Positions 31,201 through 44,200 of a DNA stretch of 64,000 nt are shown piece by piece (position 1 is the stretch's first letter; every line of letters begins with the position of its first letter). Source of the stretch: Setophaga petechia (Eukaryota; Chordata; Aves; Passeriformes; Parulidae); the NCBI GenBank assembly GCA_024362935.1, contig JANCRA010000061.1, forward strand, positions 1,860,001-1,924,000. Reading direction: 5' to 3'. Position numbers and translations under genes: made by a program. The notes below the pieces were generated by a model. The model did no database searches. It saw only the letters and a program-made list of their open reading frames with translations, and was not told the DNA's origin.

Positions 31201-34200
31201 TCTTACCTTGCCAGGACTCTGGTTCCAGTACGGAGGTTCTTGTTCCATCATTTCAATCCCCACGATTCCAAAAGACCATATGTCCACTTTGGGGCCATAT
31301 GGTTGACCTGTCACCACTTGAGGCGCCATCCACCAAGGAGTCCCGGCTAGTGTGCACCGTCTGCTCTGCTCAGGGGTGAGCTGAGTAGAGAGGCCAAAAT
31401 CAGCTGAGGAGAAAGCAAAATACTGGTTTTATTTGAATTCTGTACAATTAGGAAAGCAAGCAAAAGAATTCTCCAGGAGAACTTTGCAAATGTGCTGTTG
31501 AATCTCCTGGCATTGGCGACTTTTAAAATCCCCCAGTTTTTACACTGTCTCCAGCAGTGGCTTTTGTTCTTTGGAAGCTTTAGACTTGTAGCTGCCTCCC
31601 TCTGGAAGGGACACACACAGAGCAAGGCCACTCTTGACTGCTTGTTCCTTGTCATTCCTCTGTGCACGTTGCAACTGTGCCCACGGATCACAGTGGGTGT
31701 CCCTGCGCTGCCACCAGCACCATTTTTGGGGAGCTGGCTGTCACTCAAAGCAGCCCCACACCCACATCCCTGGAATGCTGCACTTGACCAAGAATATACT
31801 CACCTAGCTTGACAGAGCCGTCGGTTCTGAGAAGGATGTTGTCACTCTTCACATCTCGATGGATCACGTGGTTTGAGTGAAGAAAATAAAGCCCTTGCAG
31901 GCACTGAGAGAGAAAACGGAGGAGGGCAAAAATGAGTGATGTGATTTCATCCCACAAGAGAGGAAAGAAAGAATCTAAAAGATTCCCTCTCCAGGGGAAT
32001 AGGGAGTAATGGCAGAAGACAGGGCCACTGAGAGGGAGAGCTTGCTGTTCCAACACTTGGAGAGCAGGACCTTTGTGAGGAAAGGCAACGTCAGCTTTTG
32101 AAAGAGCAGCCACACCTGCTCTTGTAGACTGTGCCCTGCAAAGCAGCCAGGATGACTCCTGCTGCAGTGGATGTGCTCAGAAGCAAAGAGCATTTTGGCT
32201 GCACTCCTATCCTTTTCAGCTGAGGACTGAGAGAAACGAGTCTCTCTCTTTTTTCTTTGCTGTTTGTTTCAAATCCTGCCACCAGCACCTTTGTTTTCAC
32301 AGGCAAGGAATGCAGTGAAGACAGACTCCAGGCAAACATTTAGAGAGGCAAGGTGGAGAACAACAAATACATGAGGCAGAGTGAGAATACAACAGCAGGA
32401 GATAAGAGTACTGGCACTGAGTACAGGGAGTGCAGGGGCACTGGCAGGCCTTTCACTTGAGATGCTTTTACTTGCCCATAGCACACCAGCAGCACGGAAA
32501 CAAAGCTTGGCACATGAAACTTCTCCTGATCTGAGTCCCTGTTTGCCAGACAAGCCCAAGCCCTTGGAAACACAGATGGGATTGCTGACCTCCCGACTGA
32601 TGGCTGCTGTCTCATCTTCAGACAGGCAGGTCTTGCTGGTGACATCGCTCAGGGCGCCTCCATCCATGTACTCCATAACCAGCAAGAATTCCTCGCCCAG
32701 AAAGTAGCTGAAAGAAGGAAACAAGGGCATGGCTAGGTTGATTTTTTGCTTCCAGGTTTCTTATTTCCAGATGCCTTTGTGACAAGGGCAGAGTCAAAAG
32801 AATAGGGATTCCCTCTTGGCTGTGCATTGTTTGCAATCTGTGCAGTCTCAAAGAGAAAGGCACAGCTGTGAAAAAGGAGATGTCTTAGATGGCCAGCAAG
32901 CAAAAAGTGCAGTTTAGAAACAGCCCAGATCAAAAACCTGTCAGGCATGGTGTTTCTGGAAATAAGCACCTAGTCTTCCTGCAATGGCAAAGAGGGGCAA
33001 CAATGCAAGGGAAATCCACTTTAGGATGGTTCATCAGCACTTAAGAAACTTGAAAAAATCAATCCCGAAAAAATGTGCAGGCAGTGGACTTCGAGGCTAT
33101 TGACTTAGGAAGGTACAGCTGATCCAGGTTTTGAATAATTTTGGAATAATTTTCAAACTAGGTGTGCCAGGGAAGACTCACGCAGACAAGATGCACTCTC
33201 TTCTCATCCATTGGAGATGAGTAGAGAAATATGAATAAATAAAAATTAATAGCTCTACTTTTTGCCACTGACCAAAGTGGGTTTTTAACCTCTCCCAATT
33301 TCTGTATGTAAACACACATCCACGGGATAAGACCATGATCTCTCACCTGTCTAAATAATTCACAACATTGGGACTCCTATACCTCTTCATGATCATGATT
33401 TCATTAACGGTTAGTTCCTTCCTCCTCAGTCCTTGAAGATTTATTTTCTTTATGGCCAGCTAAAATGACATAGAAAATCAGTGACTTGAGAAGTTGGTGG
33501 CACGAGACCACAGTGCAATGGAGCAAGTGATTTTGCAATGCCACAGCTGAGCTGTGCCAAACTGCCTTGTGATTCGGCACTGCAGTAATTAGGAACATTC
33601 CAACAGCCCATTTCTCTGCTCCCTTGGGAGCCAGTTACAGGACACGTGGAGCCACTGACATTTTGCCTTGTCCACTTGGTAACAGTGGTGTCTCAGCTAC
33701 ATCCACAAAGCTCTGACCACAATCTCTGCTGCTTTGTTTGGGATTCAGAAGAAGTAATCCATGCCTTAATACTCTGTGGATACATCTTGGGCTATGGGGC
33801 AGGGCTTAGGGGTTTTTAGGGACGCCTTGCAGATCTCTCCCTACGTGCAGTTCCCAAGTGCAGCACTGCAGGTGGCTAAGGAACTACCAGTAACTTTCAG
33901 ATGGATTTGCTGGCATCCAGAAATGAGAATTCAGGACTCTGAAGCTGTAGCCCCCGAGAGCAGTGAGGTGCTCAAAGGCACCACCTTTGTTTTAGCAATG
34001 GAGAGCGAGTGAGCGCGTCCTTGTCTGAAAGGAACCGCTGCCCTCCGTGCCTTCCTTCCAGCAGCTGAGGAGGACAAAGTCCCAAATGTATTTTGCAGGC
34101 TGGCACCAGTCTGTGCTTCTTGTGCCTTTTCAGCACAGCTCTGCCCAAAGCTCCAGCCACAGCTCACACCAGAGGGGAAGGCCCCTCAAGAGCAGCAGAG

Positions 34201-35025
34201 TTTGAATGCCTGTTGACATTTACCTCTCCTCCTGTGGCAGTGTCGAGTGCTCTGATCACATGTCCAAAACTCCTAGAAACAAAAGAGAAGCAGAGAAAGG
34301 AGAAGGCATTTAGATCTTGCAGTGAAAGCCAGCCCACACAGGAGATGTGTGCTGTAAATGCCTAAAACCTGCGGGATGCAGGAGGGCTCTGCCAGAAGGC
34401 AGATGATGCATTTTCCTCTCAAGTGCATGGGCACTGGGCCTTATCCTGAAGTGCTGGGGTTCAACTTCTAAAGGGAGTTTAGTCTTTCCTCTTGGGTTTC
34501 ACTTTCTAAACGGTGTGGTTCCTGTCCTGACCACAGAGTGTTTCCTTCTGCAAACTAGGGGAAAGAATTGTTCCTGGGAACTGTTATCTCACAATATTGG
34601 TAGGGCGTAGGTAGCTCTTCCAGGCAAGCAACTTTCTTCTTTTCTCATTAGTGTGCCAGTATGATTTTGAGACATACAAAAATGCTGAAGAAATTAACAC
34701 AGAGCTGTCTCACACTTGAGAGACAAGGAGACCTTCCAGGTCCTGTTCCTTGATGCAGGCAAGACCTCGGCAGCAAGGAGTATCTCTGACAATGCCTTCT
34801 GAGCCCACTCACAAGTTCTGAGCAGCATTGAGAGATGAAACAGTCTATCCTTACTGTGTGAACATGTTTGCAGCAGGCCTGACTTCACACTGGATAGACA
34901 TTCCAGCAGAAAAACACTTGGCCCATGGTTATGTAGAGGTAACTGCTGTTGGACTCACCCGCTGCCAATATATACCAGATCTGTGTATTTCATTACAGGA
35001 TTTTCAGTGGAGTTCACCATTCTCC
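28255..35025 (-). CDS. PAK-like serine/threonine kinase domain, eight spliced exons
   Basis: Minus-strand exons: 34959-35025, 34224-34272, 33347-33459, 32590-32707, 31804-31903, 31207-31403, 29720-29857 and 28255-28347. All have AG/GT borders and join in phase without a stop, giving about 290 residues. Visible motifs are the glycine loop IGSGSFGHV, LAIKK (ATP-binding Lys), NEIMIM (helix C Glu), HRDVKSDN catalytic loop, ADFG, activation segment with [14 protein letters not shown], and VDIWSFG. The tail [16 protein letters not shown] is the PAK-family C-terminus. The APE glutamate is Gln. The family phosphorylates cytoskeletal and signalling substrates under Rac/Cdc42 control, but no CRIB region is seen here. 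Songbirds are reported to have an expanded PAK3-like family (from memory). The TAA stop (28255-28257) lies in the telomere-like repeat. Confidence 0.85.
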
Positions 35026-36279
35026 CTGAGGGAAACAAAATGTAAGATGCTGACTTGAAAGCAGAGATCCCAGCTTGCAGGAGATACAAAAGGCAGCCCC
35101 ACTGTCTGGGGCTCTGAGCCCTTTGGGGTCGGCTGGGTAACAACAACCACAACAGCAACAAGACAGGCAGCCCTGCAGTGCAGATGGCTGGCACAGAGAC
35201 TGATTTTGTACAGTCCTTTGAAGAGTTCTCTTGACAGGAAACAAAGCACAGGGAGATGCATTTCCAGGAGGGAAGGACATCTTGCCCACCTTTCAGCAGT
35301 TTGCCAAAAGAATGCCTTTCCATTTGTAAACCAGAGCAGCTGATGCTAGAGCCAATCCCAACAGGGCTTTCAGCATCAGGACCCTGACCTGTTTATGAGC
35401 AGGCTGAGCTCAAAGATGCCCCTCTCCCAGGTAAGGAGGGCTCCAGCCTCTGCAGTCCCTCCAGCCCTCAGGGACAGGGCAGCTAGCACAACAAGGCTGG
35501 CAAAGCCCAAGCATGAGCACTGACAAGCAGTAGGAAGAAGCCACAGCCAGCCTGAGCCCCGTACAAGCTGTTGCCCCCATTCAGGACACAACAGGATGGG
35601 CTTTGAGATCAGCCACACCGAGGTGCAGATCAGTGCCCTTTTTGTCTCAATGGGTGATGGTAGACACAGAATCCACTGGGCTCTGGTCTCAGCCCCACCA
35701 GGGCTTCTCTAAAAGCACAGCACTGGCAGCTGTTACGGGCAAGAAGCAGATGCATTGGCTTGTGCTGCAGAATCACAAAGGACTTGATGTGTTTTCGTAG
35801 AGACTGATCTGAGCAGGGCTTGGGCCAATGGGTAGGATTGTAACAGTCATGGGAAAGAGTGGGAATTGGGTATGGAAAAGTGCCATGGATCTGAGGAATA
35901 TACCATGGCTGAGCTGGAGGCTCTCTCCTGAGAAATGCCTGCAGTACACTTTTATGTGATCACGCCACTTGGATATGTCTCTTGGACACATCTTGATAAG
36001 CATAAAACTAGAAGATTAAATAAAAGCTGATATAAAGTATCTCTTTTTTCTTTGGGGGCACATGGAAAGCATCTCTTGCTCTCTGTTAGTCCTGTAACCT
36101 GATGTTCTTCCAAATTAGGTATTATTGACAAACGATAACACGCTCTATTGACAAAAAGATAACATTCTCATGAAAATAAAATGCAGATGTAGTAGTGGTA
36201 AAAGTAACAGCCATAAAAATGACATCAATAAGACATGGAGTGGAAGGGCTCTTTCAGGATGGAGGAAAACCTACTCCAC

Positions 36280-36440
36280 CACAAAAGCCCCACAAACCAT
36301 CAACCTAAAAAACCCAAAACAATAAAAAACCTGAAATCAACAAAAAACCAAAAGGTTCCCACAAAAAAAAAGAAAAAAAACCTAAAAAAACCCACAAAAA
36401 CAAACCCCCTCCCCCCCACCCCTGGGCAAAAAACCCAAAA
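36280..36440 (+). repeat. A/C-rich low-complexity tract
   Basis: A run of A and C with phrases such as aaaaaacccac and aaccccctcccccccacccc. It lies in the intron between the N-terminal and kinase exons. Any open frame here is an artefact of composition. Confidence 0.8.
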
Positions 36441-36869
36441 ATCCCCAGCCAAAAAGACAAAACTCCAAAGCCAGTCCATTTCTGTGGAGTTTTTTAGCTT
36501 TGATGACTGGTTGGAAGTCAGGAGTCTAAGGAGAATTTAGGAAGCTAAGAATTCTGTTCAGTGTGGCCAATAGCACACAGGACTTGCCTAGATCATTTGC
36601 TAGGTCACAGCCTTTTGCTGATCCAAGAACAATCCCTGCTTCAGCCTTTAGCAGAGCGGGAAGCTCAGGCAAAGCCAAGCCAATCCAAGGTGCCCTCAGA
36701 GGCACCAGGCACGCCCAGAGCGCTCTCTTGCTGCCTCGGAGCACAGCACTTCCTCTGGGGAGTCCTAAATGGCCCTGTGACACCAAACTCAGGAGGAGCA
36801 TTTGGCACAGCTCTGCTGACACCCGCACACAACACACTGTCCCTCAGACAAGAAACACACCAGACGTAC

Positions 36870-37887
36870 CCAGCATCTCCAGGTACTTCTCCTCAGTCTG
36901 CAGTTCCAGGGAGATGAAGGAACTGCCTGAGCTGGAGTTCCCAGGTTTGACAGGGTGTCCTTGAGCTGATGCTGCTGCGGCAGCAGGTTCAGAGCCCACG
37001 ATGTGCTGGACCTGGAGCATTTCTGGTGGGCACTGTTCCTGTGCCTCATGGCAACCTTGGAGCTCTTCATTGCCAGACATTTGCTGGAAGTCTTCGCAGG
37101 CTGCCCGGTGAGATGTCAACACTCGCACCTCAAATCACACAGAACAAAGCAGTCAGACACTACAGCTTGTCCCTGTCAGCCAGGAGTCATCGACTGTGAG
37201 GAAAGGCAAAGAACAGATTGACAAGGGATACAGACAGCTTGTTCCAATCCTCCATCTGGGTCACCACATTCCACTGCAAAAACACCTCAAGAAACAAGGA
37301 GAGCAGGAACAGGCCAGCAGGAATCAATTTGGATGACTGCTGGCCAAAAGGCCAAAGGACAAGTTTCACTGTGCAGGGCAGCAGTTGAGATTCAGCACAC
37401 CAGGAAATGTCCTTCAGAGTGACTGTGATACACACTACAGCAGGATGGCACTCAGAGGCATGGCCCCACTCCCTGCTGCTCTGCACTGGCAAGGCAAGAA
37501 GGGCAGAAACCACCAGTCTGGTGACTGCAGTGACTGCATCCCTCTTTCACTCACTTGCTTTTGCAGAGACTGACAGAAGCGATTAAGTTTCTCCCCGAAG
37601 ATTTTCAGTTCTTCCTCCAGCCTCTTCTGCCTTGCCTTTAACATACTGTGAGCTATCTGAAGCTCTGCATCCAGCTGTTCCTTCATGTTCTCTAAAAGAC
37701 AAAAGAGAGGAGGTTTCATGAATGGAGTGGCTGCCACGCTTTCACTCACCTGGTTTTGTTGATCGCTCCTCTGCTGATCGAGATTCTCCTCTTGAATTCT
37801 TCTCATGTCATCCTTGGTCCTCCTCTTCACTGCCATGAGGGCACTCTGAGCTTCGGGCAGCTCTGCTTGTGGCTCTGCCTTGATCTT
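36870..37887 (-). CDS. N-terminal coiled-coil exons joined to the PAK-like kinase
   Basis: Three minus-strand exons precede the kinase exons: 37750-37887 (46 codons), 37555-37689 (45 codons) and 36870-37083 (71 codons plus one base). Their phases (0, 0, then 1) fit each other and the first kinase exon. The first two encode charged, heptad-like coiled coil (for example ARQKRLEEELKIFGEKL). The third is Gln/Glu- and Ser-rich (VGSEPAAAAASAQG, SSSGSSF). I recognise no family. Splice acceptors for 37689 and 37083 were chosen partly because they preserve phase, so these borders need transcript support. The true start codon is unknown. Confidence 0.5.
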
Positions 37888-38165
37888 CTGTACACACAAA
37901 TGCAGAGCAAGTGACTGGGAGCTGCCATCAAGCTCAGCTTTTTTCCTCTTGCAGCCTCAAAATCACATTTATTCTGCCACTTCTTTCTGCTTCCCTCTCC
38001 ACATCTGCTTCCAATGTAACTCTCCTGTCCCAGGGCTGTTCTCTGTAGATTCCAAGGCTCTGTGCTTGCAGTGTCTGTGGCACTCCTGGCCTCCTCAGTC
38101 CCAAGAGCTCTGGTTTATGCCTCTCTTCCTGCCCTTTCCTCTGTCACCTGGCCAGTCAGGCTTAC

Positions 38166-38300
38166 CTGGCCATTCTCCTGTGGCTCTTCCACCTGCTGCC
38201 TGAGCTGCTCTTCCTGCTCTCGCGCTGGGAACAGCTGTCCCTGAGTCTGCTATGGCATCTCTGCTGCAGCAATCTGCTGCTGCTCTCTCTCTAGAAGCAC
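38166..38300 (-). pseudogene. Upstream coiled-coil exon with in-frame TAG
   Basis: A 135-base segment with good acceptor (tttctgtgcag) and donor (gtaag) encodes a Gln/Glu-rich coil (LEREQQQIAAAE ... EQEEQLRQQVEE) in the frame expected from its neighbours, but codon 17 is TAG (38250-38252). A further open stretch at 38418-38681 (minus) is similar in character, without clear splice sites. If this exon belongs to the kinase gene, the protein must start downstream or the gene is broken. Confidence 0.45.
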
Positions 38301-40084
38301 CTGCACAGAAAGCAAGAGAAGATGGGTTTCAACTTCCCATAGGAGCTTTGTGGGCCAAGACTCAAAAGACTGCTGGGCTCACACATTCCCACAGCACTGT
38401 GCTGCTGCTCTGCTGGGTCATTCTGTGTTCAAGGGGAGGCACAGATTCAAAGTGACCCTGGCCCTACAATCAGGGGCCATCTGGGACTGAAGCTCCAACA
38501 GCCTCTCAGGCAGCTCACAAGGGAAGGTGTGGCATTTCTCAGTCATCTGCTGAGGGCCTCCCTCTGCTTCTGCCATGTCCTGTTTGTCTTTCAGTAGTGA
38601 CTGACACCCCACCCTGTCCCACAGCTCCATCCTGGCTCTGCAGGTGGCTTCCTGGGTCAGCTCACTCCTTGTGAGAGACACTTCTGCAGTTCAAGTTCAT
38701 TTCAGGCCTGCACCAGCATTCCTGCCTTTCTGACATCCACACTCTTGTTAGAAAACCTGGTCATTCAGGAGATGAGGATGCGTGCAAAGATCTCTGATTG
38801 AGGTCTCACAGCCTCTATGGCCACCTCAGTACATGGAGGAGGACCAAAGTGTTTCTTCTCCCTCTTTTGTCAACTGAGAATTCTGACCAGCAGAAACAGA
38901 GACTCTCCTAAGGCCCCATTAACGAATGCACTTACACAGCCCTGGGGATGCCAGTGAAGGAAACCATGTGTCATGTAATGCATGGCATGTGTGACCAGAG
39001 TCACCAAACTCCACCTAAGCATGGAATTGTTCCACCTCCCTAGGACAGGCAGAAATTTAAGGAATTAACTGGAGACTTCAGGGCAGAAGAGGCTGGAGGA
39101 GGAAAACAACTCTGACGGTAAAAAAACCACCATATCTGGAGGGGAAAACATCTCTGCCTTCTCAGAACTGGTTGAGGGAACATGTCTCTAATCCTCCTCT
39201 GAGAGGGATGCTTTAGGTGAGCTTTGCACCTCCAACTGCCTTGGACCAGAGCCAGGAAGATTCAAGTATGTAAATATTACATAGATAGATAGATTAGATA
39301 GATAGGAAGAACGACAGAGAGATAGATCTCACTACTATGATTTCCCTTTACTGTCCTCTCTGTTGCTGCACACATCAACACTTGATAGGTATTGTCCTGA
39401 TCAGCAGCAATCCTGAGATTGCTCTCCTTTTGCTTCAATAAAGCACACTCTTGGGGAATCTGGAGCATGCAGGTCCTTATGGAAAGGGATCAGACCCAGA
39501 GCATTTCACTGGGAACTGCACTTTTGGCGCATCTGTACTCAAGCAAGTTCTTCTCTTGGACATGACCACACTGACAGTGCTAAAGTGACTGGAATGAGAA
39601 ATGCAGCCCAGCCCCTCCCAGCTCCTGTGATCTCTGAGGAGCAGCTGGAATGCAAGGGCATTGATCTCCTGCTCAGTTCCCAAATACAACACACACTGAT
39701 TGCCTGAGATGCAAAAAGGCATGGGCACTGCTGAGATCAAAGTGATTTGTAAGGCCATACTGGCTGGCCTGGAATCACAGCAGCTCCTTCTGCACCAAGG
39801 TCCCTGCACAGAATGATGTGTTCTCATGCAAAACTACTGCATTCTCCAGAAAGTGACACCTTGGAAACTAAAATTCGAGCAGACTCAGTCCCAGTGCGGT
39901 AAAACAGCAGAAAATAGTGATCAAAAGAACTATAGTTGGGAGAAAAAGAATGTGGATAAGCCTCTTCCTCCAAGCAAACAAACAAACAAACAAAAAAAAC
40001 ACAACAAGGAAAAAAGGGACAGAAATTCAAGTCCAAAAGTGGCTAAATATTTGCATGCATTGAGGAGATGCTGAAGATCCCTCA
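38301..40084. other. No gene recognised; short (GATA) and (AAAC) microsatellites
   Basis: A GATA/GATT microsatellite lies at about 39281-39328 and a CAAA/AAAC repeat at about 39973-40000. A minus-strand open frame near 38418-38681 may hold further coiled-coil exon material but has no clear splice sites. Confidence 0.5.
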
Positions 40085-40440
40085 AGAGCCTCCCATTGTC
40101 CAGGCCAAATCTCCCTCCACACCTCCTCACTGGCCTTGTGCTGCACCCCCTGGCCCAGCTCCCCTGTCCTTCTGTGCACACGCTGCAGCCCCTCCATGAC
40201 TTTCTGCTTGCCACGGGCCCACAAGTGCACACAGCACTCCAGCTGTGGCCGCAGCGCTGCCCAGCACAGGGCCACGCTCACTGCCCTGCTCCTGCTGCCC
40301 CACTGCTGCTGACACAGGCCACCATGCCCTTGGCCTTCTTGGCCCCCTGGCCACACGCTGCCTCATCTTCAGCTGCTCAAGGCCGCCAGCCCTGCGTCCT
40401 CTTGGCCACGCAGCTCCCCAGCCACAAAGGTTTTCAATTT
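40085..40440 (-). mobile_element. CR1 LINE fragment
   Basis: In minus orientation the sequence matches the typical CR1 3' region, recognisable by phrases about the 'ggccaagaaggccaa(g)ggcatggtggcc' core and a 'ctggagtgctgtgtgcacttgtgg' variant. It is GC-rich and 5'-truncated. Open frames inside it are fragments only. Confidence 0.7.
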
Positions 40441-40734
40441 CGCATGCATTCAAAGCCACGGCTCTCCTGGTATTTATGAGCTACCTCCAGCTGAAGCAGA
40501 AATTGTGGAATCACAATTCCATGACAGATACACAAGTAGTTACTGTATATTGCCTGTGGATACAGCACAGCTGTAAATGTACAGAATATCAAACAGTTTT
40601 AGAGGTGAAGTCCTCAGCAGAGAGCAATGAAAATTTGAATGTCAAATTGAAAAAGAAGGTTTAGGTATGTGATTTAAGTCTTTACCCTGAAGACATTTAA
40701 CACCTGGTGAAGCCATGTAGAAACTCTAGTGATA

Positions 40735-40800
40735 AAAGTCACACTGAATTATGACCTTTATATTTAAAGTCACACTGAAATATGACCTTTATATTTAAAG
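40735..40800. repeat. Two-copy direct repeat, 31-bp period
   Basis: The phrase AAGTCACACTGAATTATGAC and its continuation ctttatattta occurs twice in a row with one base change. It is a local tandem duplication with no known role. Confidence 0.8.
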
Positions 40801-41234
40801 ATCATAGGTACATCGGATAATTCTGTGTAACCCTTTCTCTAAAATGGTGTGGTTAATAATGTTTTTGTATGTGTTGCTGAAAACACCTACCACTGAAGGT
40901 GCTTTTATTTCCTAAAGGAAACAAATTTTGTGGTTAAGTAATTAAAACAGCAAAGATTCTTCCTGAAAAGACTATTTCCTGATAAACCCTATTTTTAATT
41001 CTTCTGACAGAATTCCTGAGTTAATGGAAAATATGTACAATTTATTATAACAAACAGCTTGCTCTCCAAACAAGGAAATGACAAAGCAGGAAGTCTGCTG
41101 CTCATTGTTGCATGTCTTCAAATAAGATCTAATCAGACCAAAACAATTCTGTAGAGTTTTGCATTAAGAATATAGAATATTTCATCTTTCTCTTCAAGTC
41201 AGTAAATTCTTGATTGGTGGTTTTTTCTTTTTAG

Positions 41235-44200
41235 GATATATTTGACAGTGACTGGTACACTTCCTGCAGGCTCATTGGAGGAGCTGATATTATTGTGATT
41301 AAATACTCTGTCAATGACAAGACCTCATTTCAAGAACTAAAGGACAGTGATGTGCCAATGGTAAAAAAAGCACTAAATCACTGCTCAGTTCCAGTAATAA
41401 TTTCTGCTATTGCTGCAAGAAAAAACGGTATGTATCCAGCCTCCTGTAACAACAGATAAAATCTCATTTGGAAGCTGGGTATAATGTAATTTCAGTAGAA
41501 GCTGGTTGTTTTTCCAAGCTGCTAACAGAAACAATTAGTCTGTCAGGATGACAGTAATATGCACATGTATTTTGGCTCCCTAGACTGATGTGCTGGCAAG
41601 AACACTGTGCTTAACTAACTTCAGTAATGATAGGCAGCCTATCGTTCTTTGACCTCTGCAATGACTCTTCTTGAGGAGCCGTCACACATGAGGATTAAAT
41701 CTAGTAATTTGGATTAAGCGACATACATTTGGGTATAAAGTATCTCTAGTGTATGAGATTAAAATTACATCCAGCATTCTGAAAAGACTGGAGAGTTGTT
41801 GGAAGAAGCCTTGAAATTCTCTGGGATTTTCTTCCTAAAGCAATGAATGAAAATTTTTAGCATTGAAATGACATAATCTTCAAAGTACCTATTTTGTGTT
41901 TTTAAAAAAATGGATGTGAAATACATGTAGGTGAATCAGATCGTGCAGTACGTACAAACCCATCAAAGGTTGGTCTGGAGTGGAAATTTTCTTCTTTCAC
42001 TACTGTGTGTACTTCCTGCATGGACAGGCTACAACAATTCAAGAGGTTGAAGGGTGATATTCATGAATGATAGCACCTGCAGGCTAGTACAAGACCTGGG
42101 CATGCAAAGCTATTGAGCCAAAGCCAAATCTGGCATCCGTAAGCCTGGCTGAACTCTTCCAACTGAACAAAATCAATAAAGTCATACTAATGTAATGGAT
42201 ACAGAGGCTTGTAGAGGGACTAGTGTTTTGAATTGATTAATATGAAGTAGGGTTTTTTTCTGTCACTACAGATTTCTTAGTATAAAATTCCTATGTTTTC
42301 ATTTCCCTCTTTGTTCTCCTATAAGTAAGATATCTTTACAGTTATTTAGGAACCTAAGAATTCTGCATTATTTGGCCAAAATGGTTATTTTCCATCACTC
42401 TTTACCCCAGGAGTGCCTTGCACCTGTCCCCTGTGCACTTCAGACAGGAGAAGCTGTGTCACAACCTCTGAAGGAGTCCAGCTTGCAAAGGAACTTTATG
42501 CCACTTACCTTGAACTGCACACTCTTAATGACTTATACATCCAGAAATACTTTGGAGGAGTGGTGAGTGGGAATCTGCCTCTTTGGAAGCCGGGTGGAAC
42601 ATGCATGAGGTGCATGGCAGATGTGAGGGCTTCAGAGAGCCAGGGGAGGCACACCATGGGCCCTTCCACCAAGTGTCAAGCTCCCACCAAGGAAAAATTC
42701 CAGTCAGACCTTGGAAAGAAATTCCTCCCAGTGAGGGTGGTCAGACAGTGGAACAGAATGGTCCAGGGAGCTGTGAGTGCCCCGTCCTTGGCAGTGTTCC
42801 GGGCTGGGTTGGAAGGGGCTTGGAGCAAGCTGATCTGTGCAAAGTGTCCCTGGCAGGGGGATTGGAAGAACTCAGTGGTCTTCATGGTACTTTCCAAGCC
42901 AAACCATTCTAGGATTCTGTGAGCCTATGATGCTATCTGAATTAGCAGTACCAAGGTTGCTCTGGTTTCAAGTAGGAAGGTTTAGGAAAGGTATTAGTTG
43001 CATTGCAGTAAATTTTCCACTTGTATTCTTGCCCTTTTATCTTGCTGGCTAACATCCAGCTGAATGAGGCCACTCCCCAAGATAGAATTAACATCTAAAG
43101 AGGTTGGTAAATAGAGTATCTTTGTGTCTGTCAGTTCTAGGAAGATTAAATACACAAGAATTAACCACAATCATTTGAATAAATAATCTTTTAAATTGTG
43201 CTAGTTCTATCTAATTATGGTAGCTTCTCAGAAATGAGTTTTGGGACTCTCCTGGATGACTGGTGATAGAGTCAGCAGCTTTAGCCTTGCATACAGAGCC
43301 TGATATACCCCTTAATTTGATGTATAGTTTTTTTTTAAATAACAAGTTGGGTTTTTTTTTTTTAAACATTTCTTGTCTTAGCTTGAATATTTTATGATCC
43401 AAAGTTTGAATCAGAAGCCATCTGAAAAACTGAAGAAAAAGAAAGAGACTCAGAAGGGCCATCAGGTCCAACCACCTCAGCTTAAACAGCCAGGTGCTCA
43501 TTGATATCTGGTCTCTAGTATCATTCCTTATGTGTGTCACTGTCTTTGCACAATCAATATTTTTTAGTGTATTTTTTAGTAACAATTGTTACTATGAGCT
43601 ATGTGATCTATTATCAGCTGTTCTGGTTATGTTGCATCACCTTTTAGTGATAGTTTAATTTACATGGGGAGAATTGTATGGCAATATATAACATTGCAAT
43701 GGATTTCTAGTTTATTTTAGATGTAACTAATAGGAATGGTTTTCTGGTGGACTTACAAAACCATGAATTGATAAAAGCTTTACATAAATTCTTAGCAGAC
43801 AGATAAAAAAAGAAAGATGTTAGAGCACGAATTATTCCTCTACAGTATAATCAGATAGTGTTTTTGTTTGCTGCAGATAAAGCAAGGCAGAGAAGTACAC
43901 ACCTGTATGTGATTTCTGAGCATCTGATGCATTTGCTCAGTGATAAAATTACTGACAAGTAGTTACCTATAAACCTGTAGTTGTCTCTTCTTCCATGTTC
44001 TAAAAATTTGCTCAGACCTCTTAGATTTGGAATACACAAAGTTTCTTTATAGTGTAACTTTCTATAGAGGGTTCGTGAAAGGACAGACTCTTGCTGTTAA
44101 ACGAAGTGTTTGAATATCTCTTTTAAAAATTAAACTGACCTGAGAAGGTCAGTTGTTCTGTGGTTAGCATTTGCTAAGGTTGTAAAACTTAATTTTTACA

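Noticed and set aside
36235..36540. Lys/Pro-rich 101-codon plus frame
   Set aside because: Translation of an A/C-rich low-complexity tract.
39281..39328. GATA microsatellite as evidence for a W chromosome
   Set aside because: Too short and too common genome-wide to support linkage to a sex chromosome.
40096..40664. Plus and minus frames of more than 100 codons
   Set aside because: They lie over a CR1 fragment; the minus frames do not match CR1 reverse transcriptase.
42413..42922. 169-codon plus frame as a single protein
   Set aside because: Its first 50 codons are a RHOBTB3-like exon; the rest is intron and CR1 sequence.
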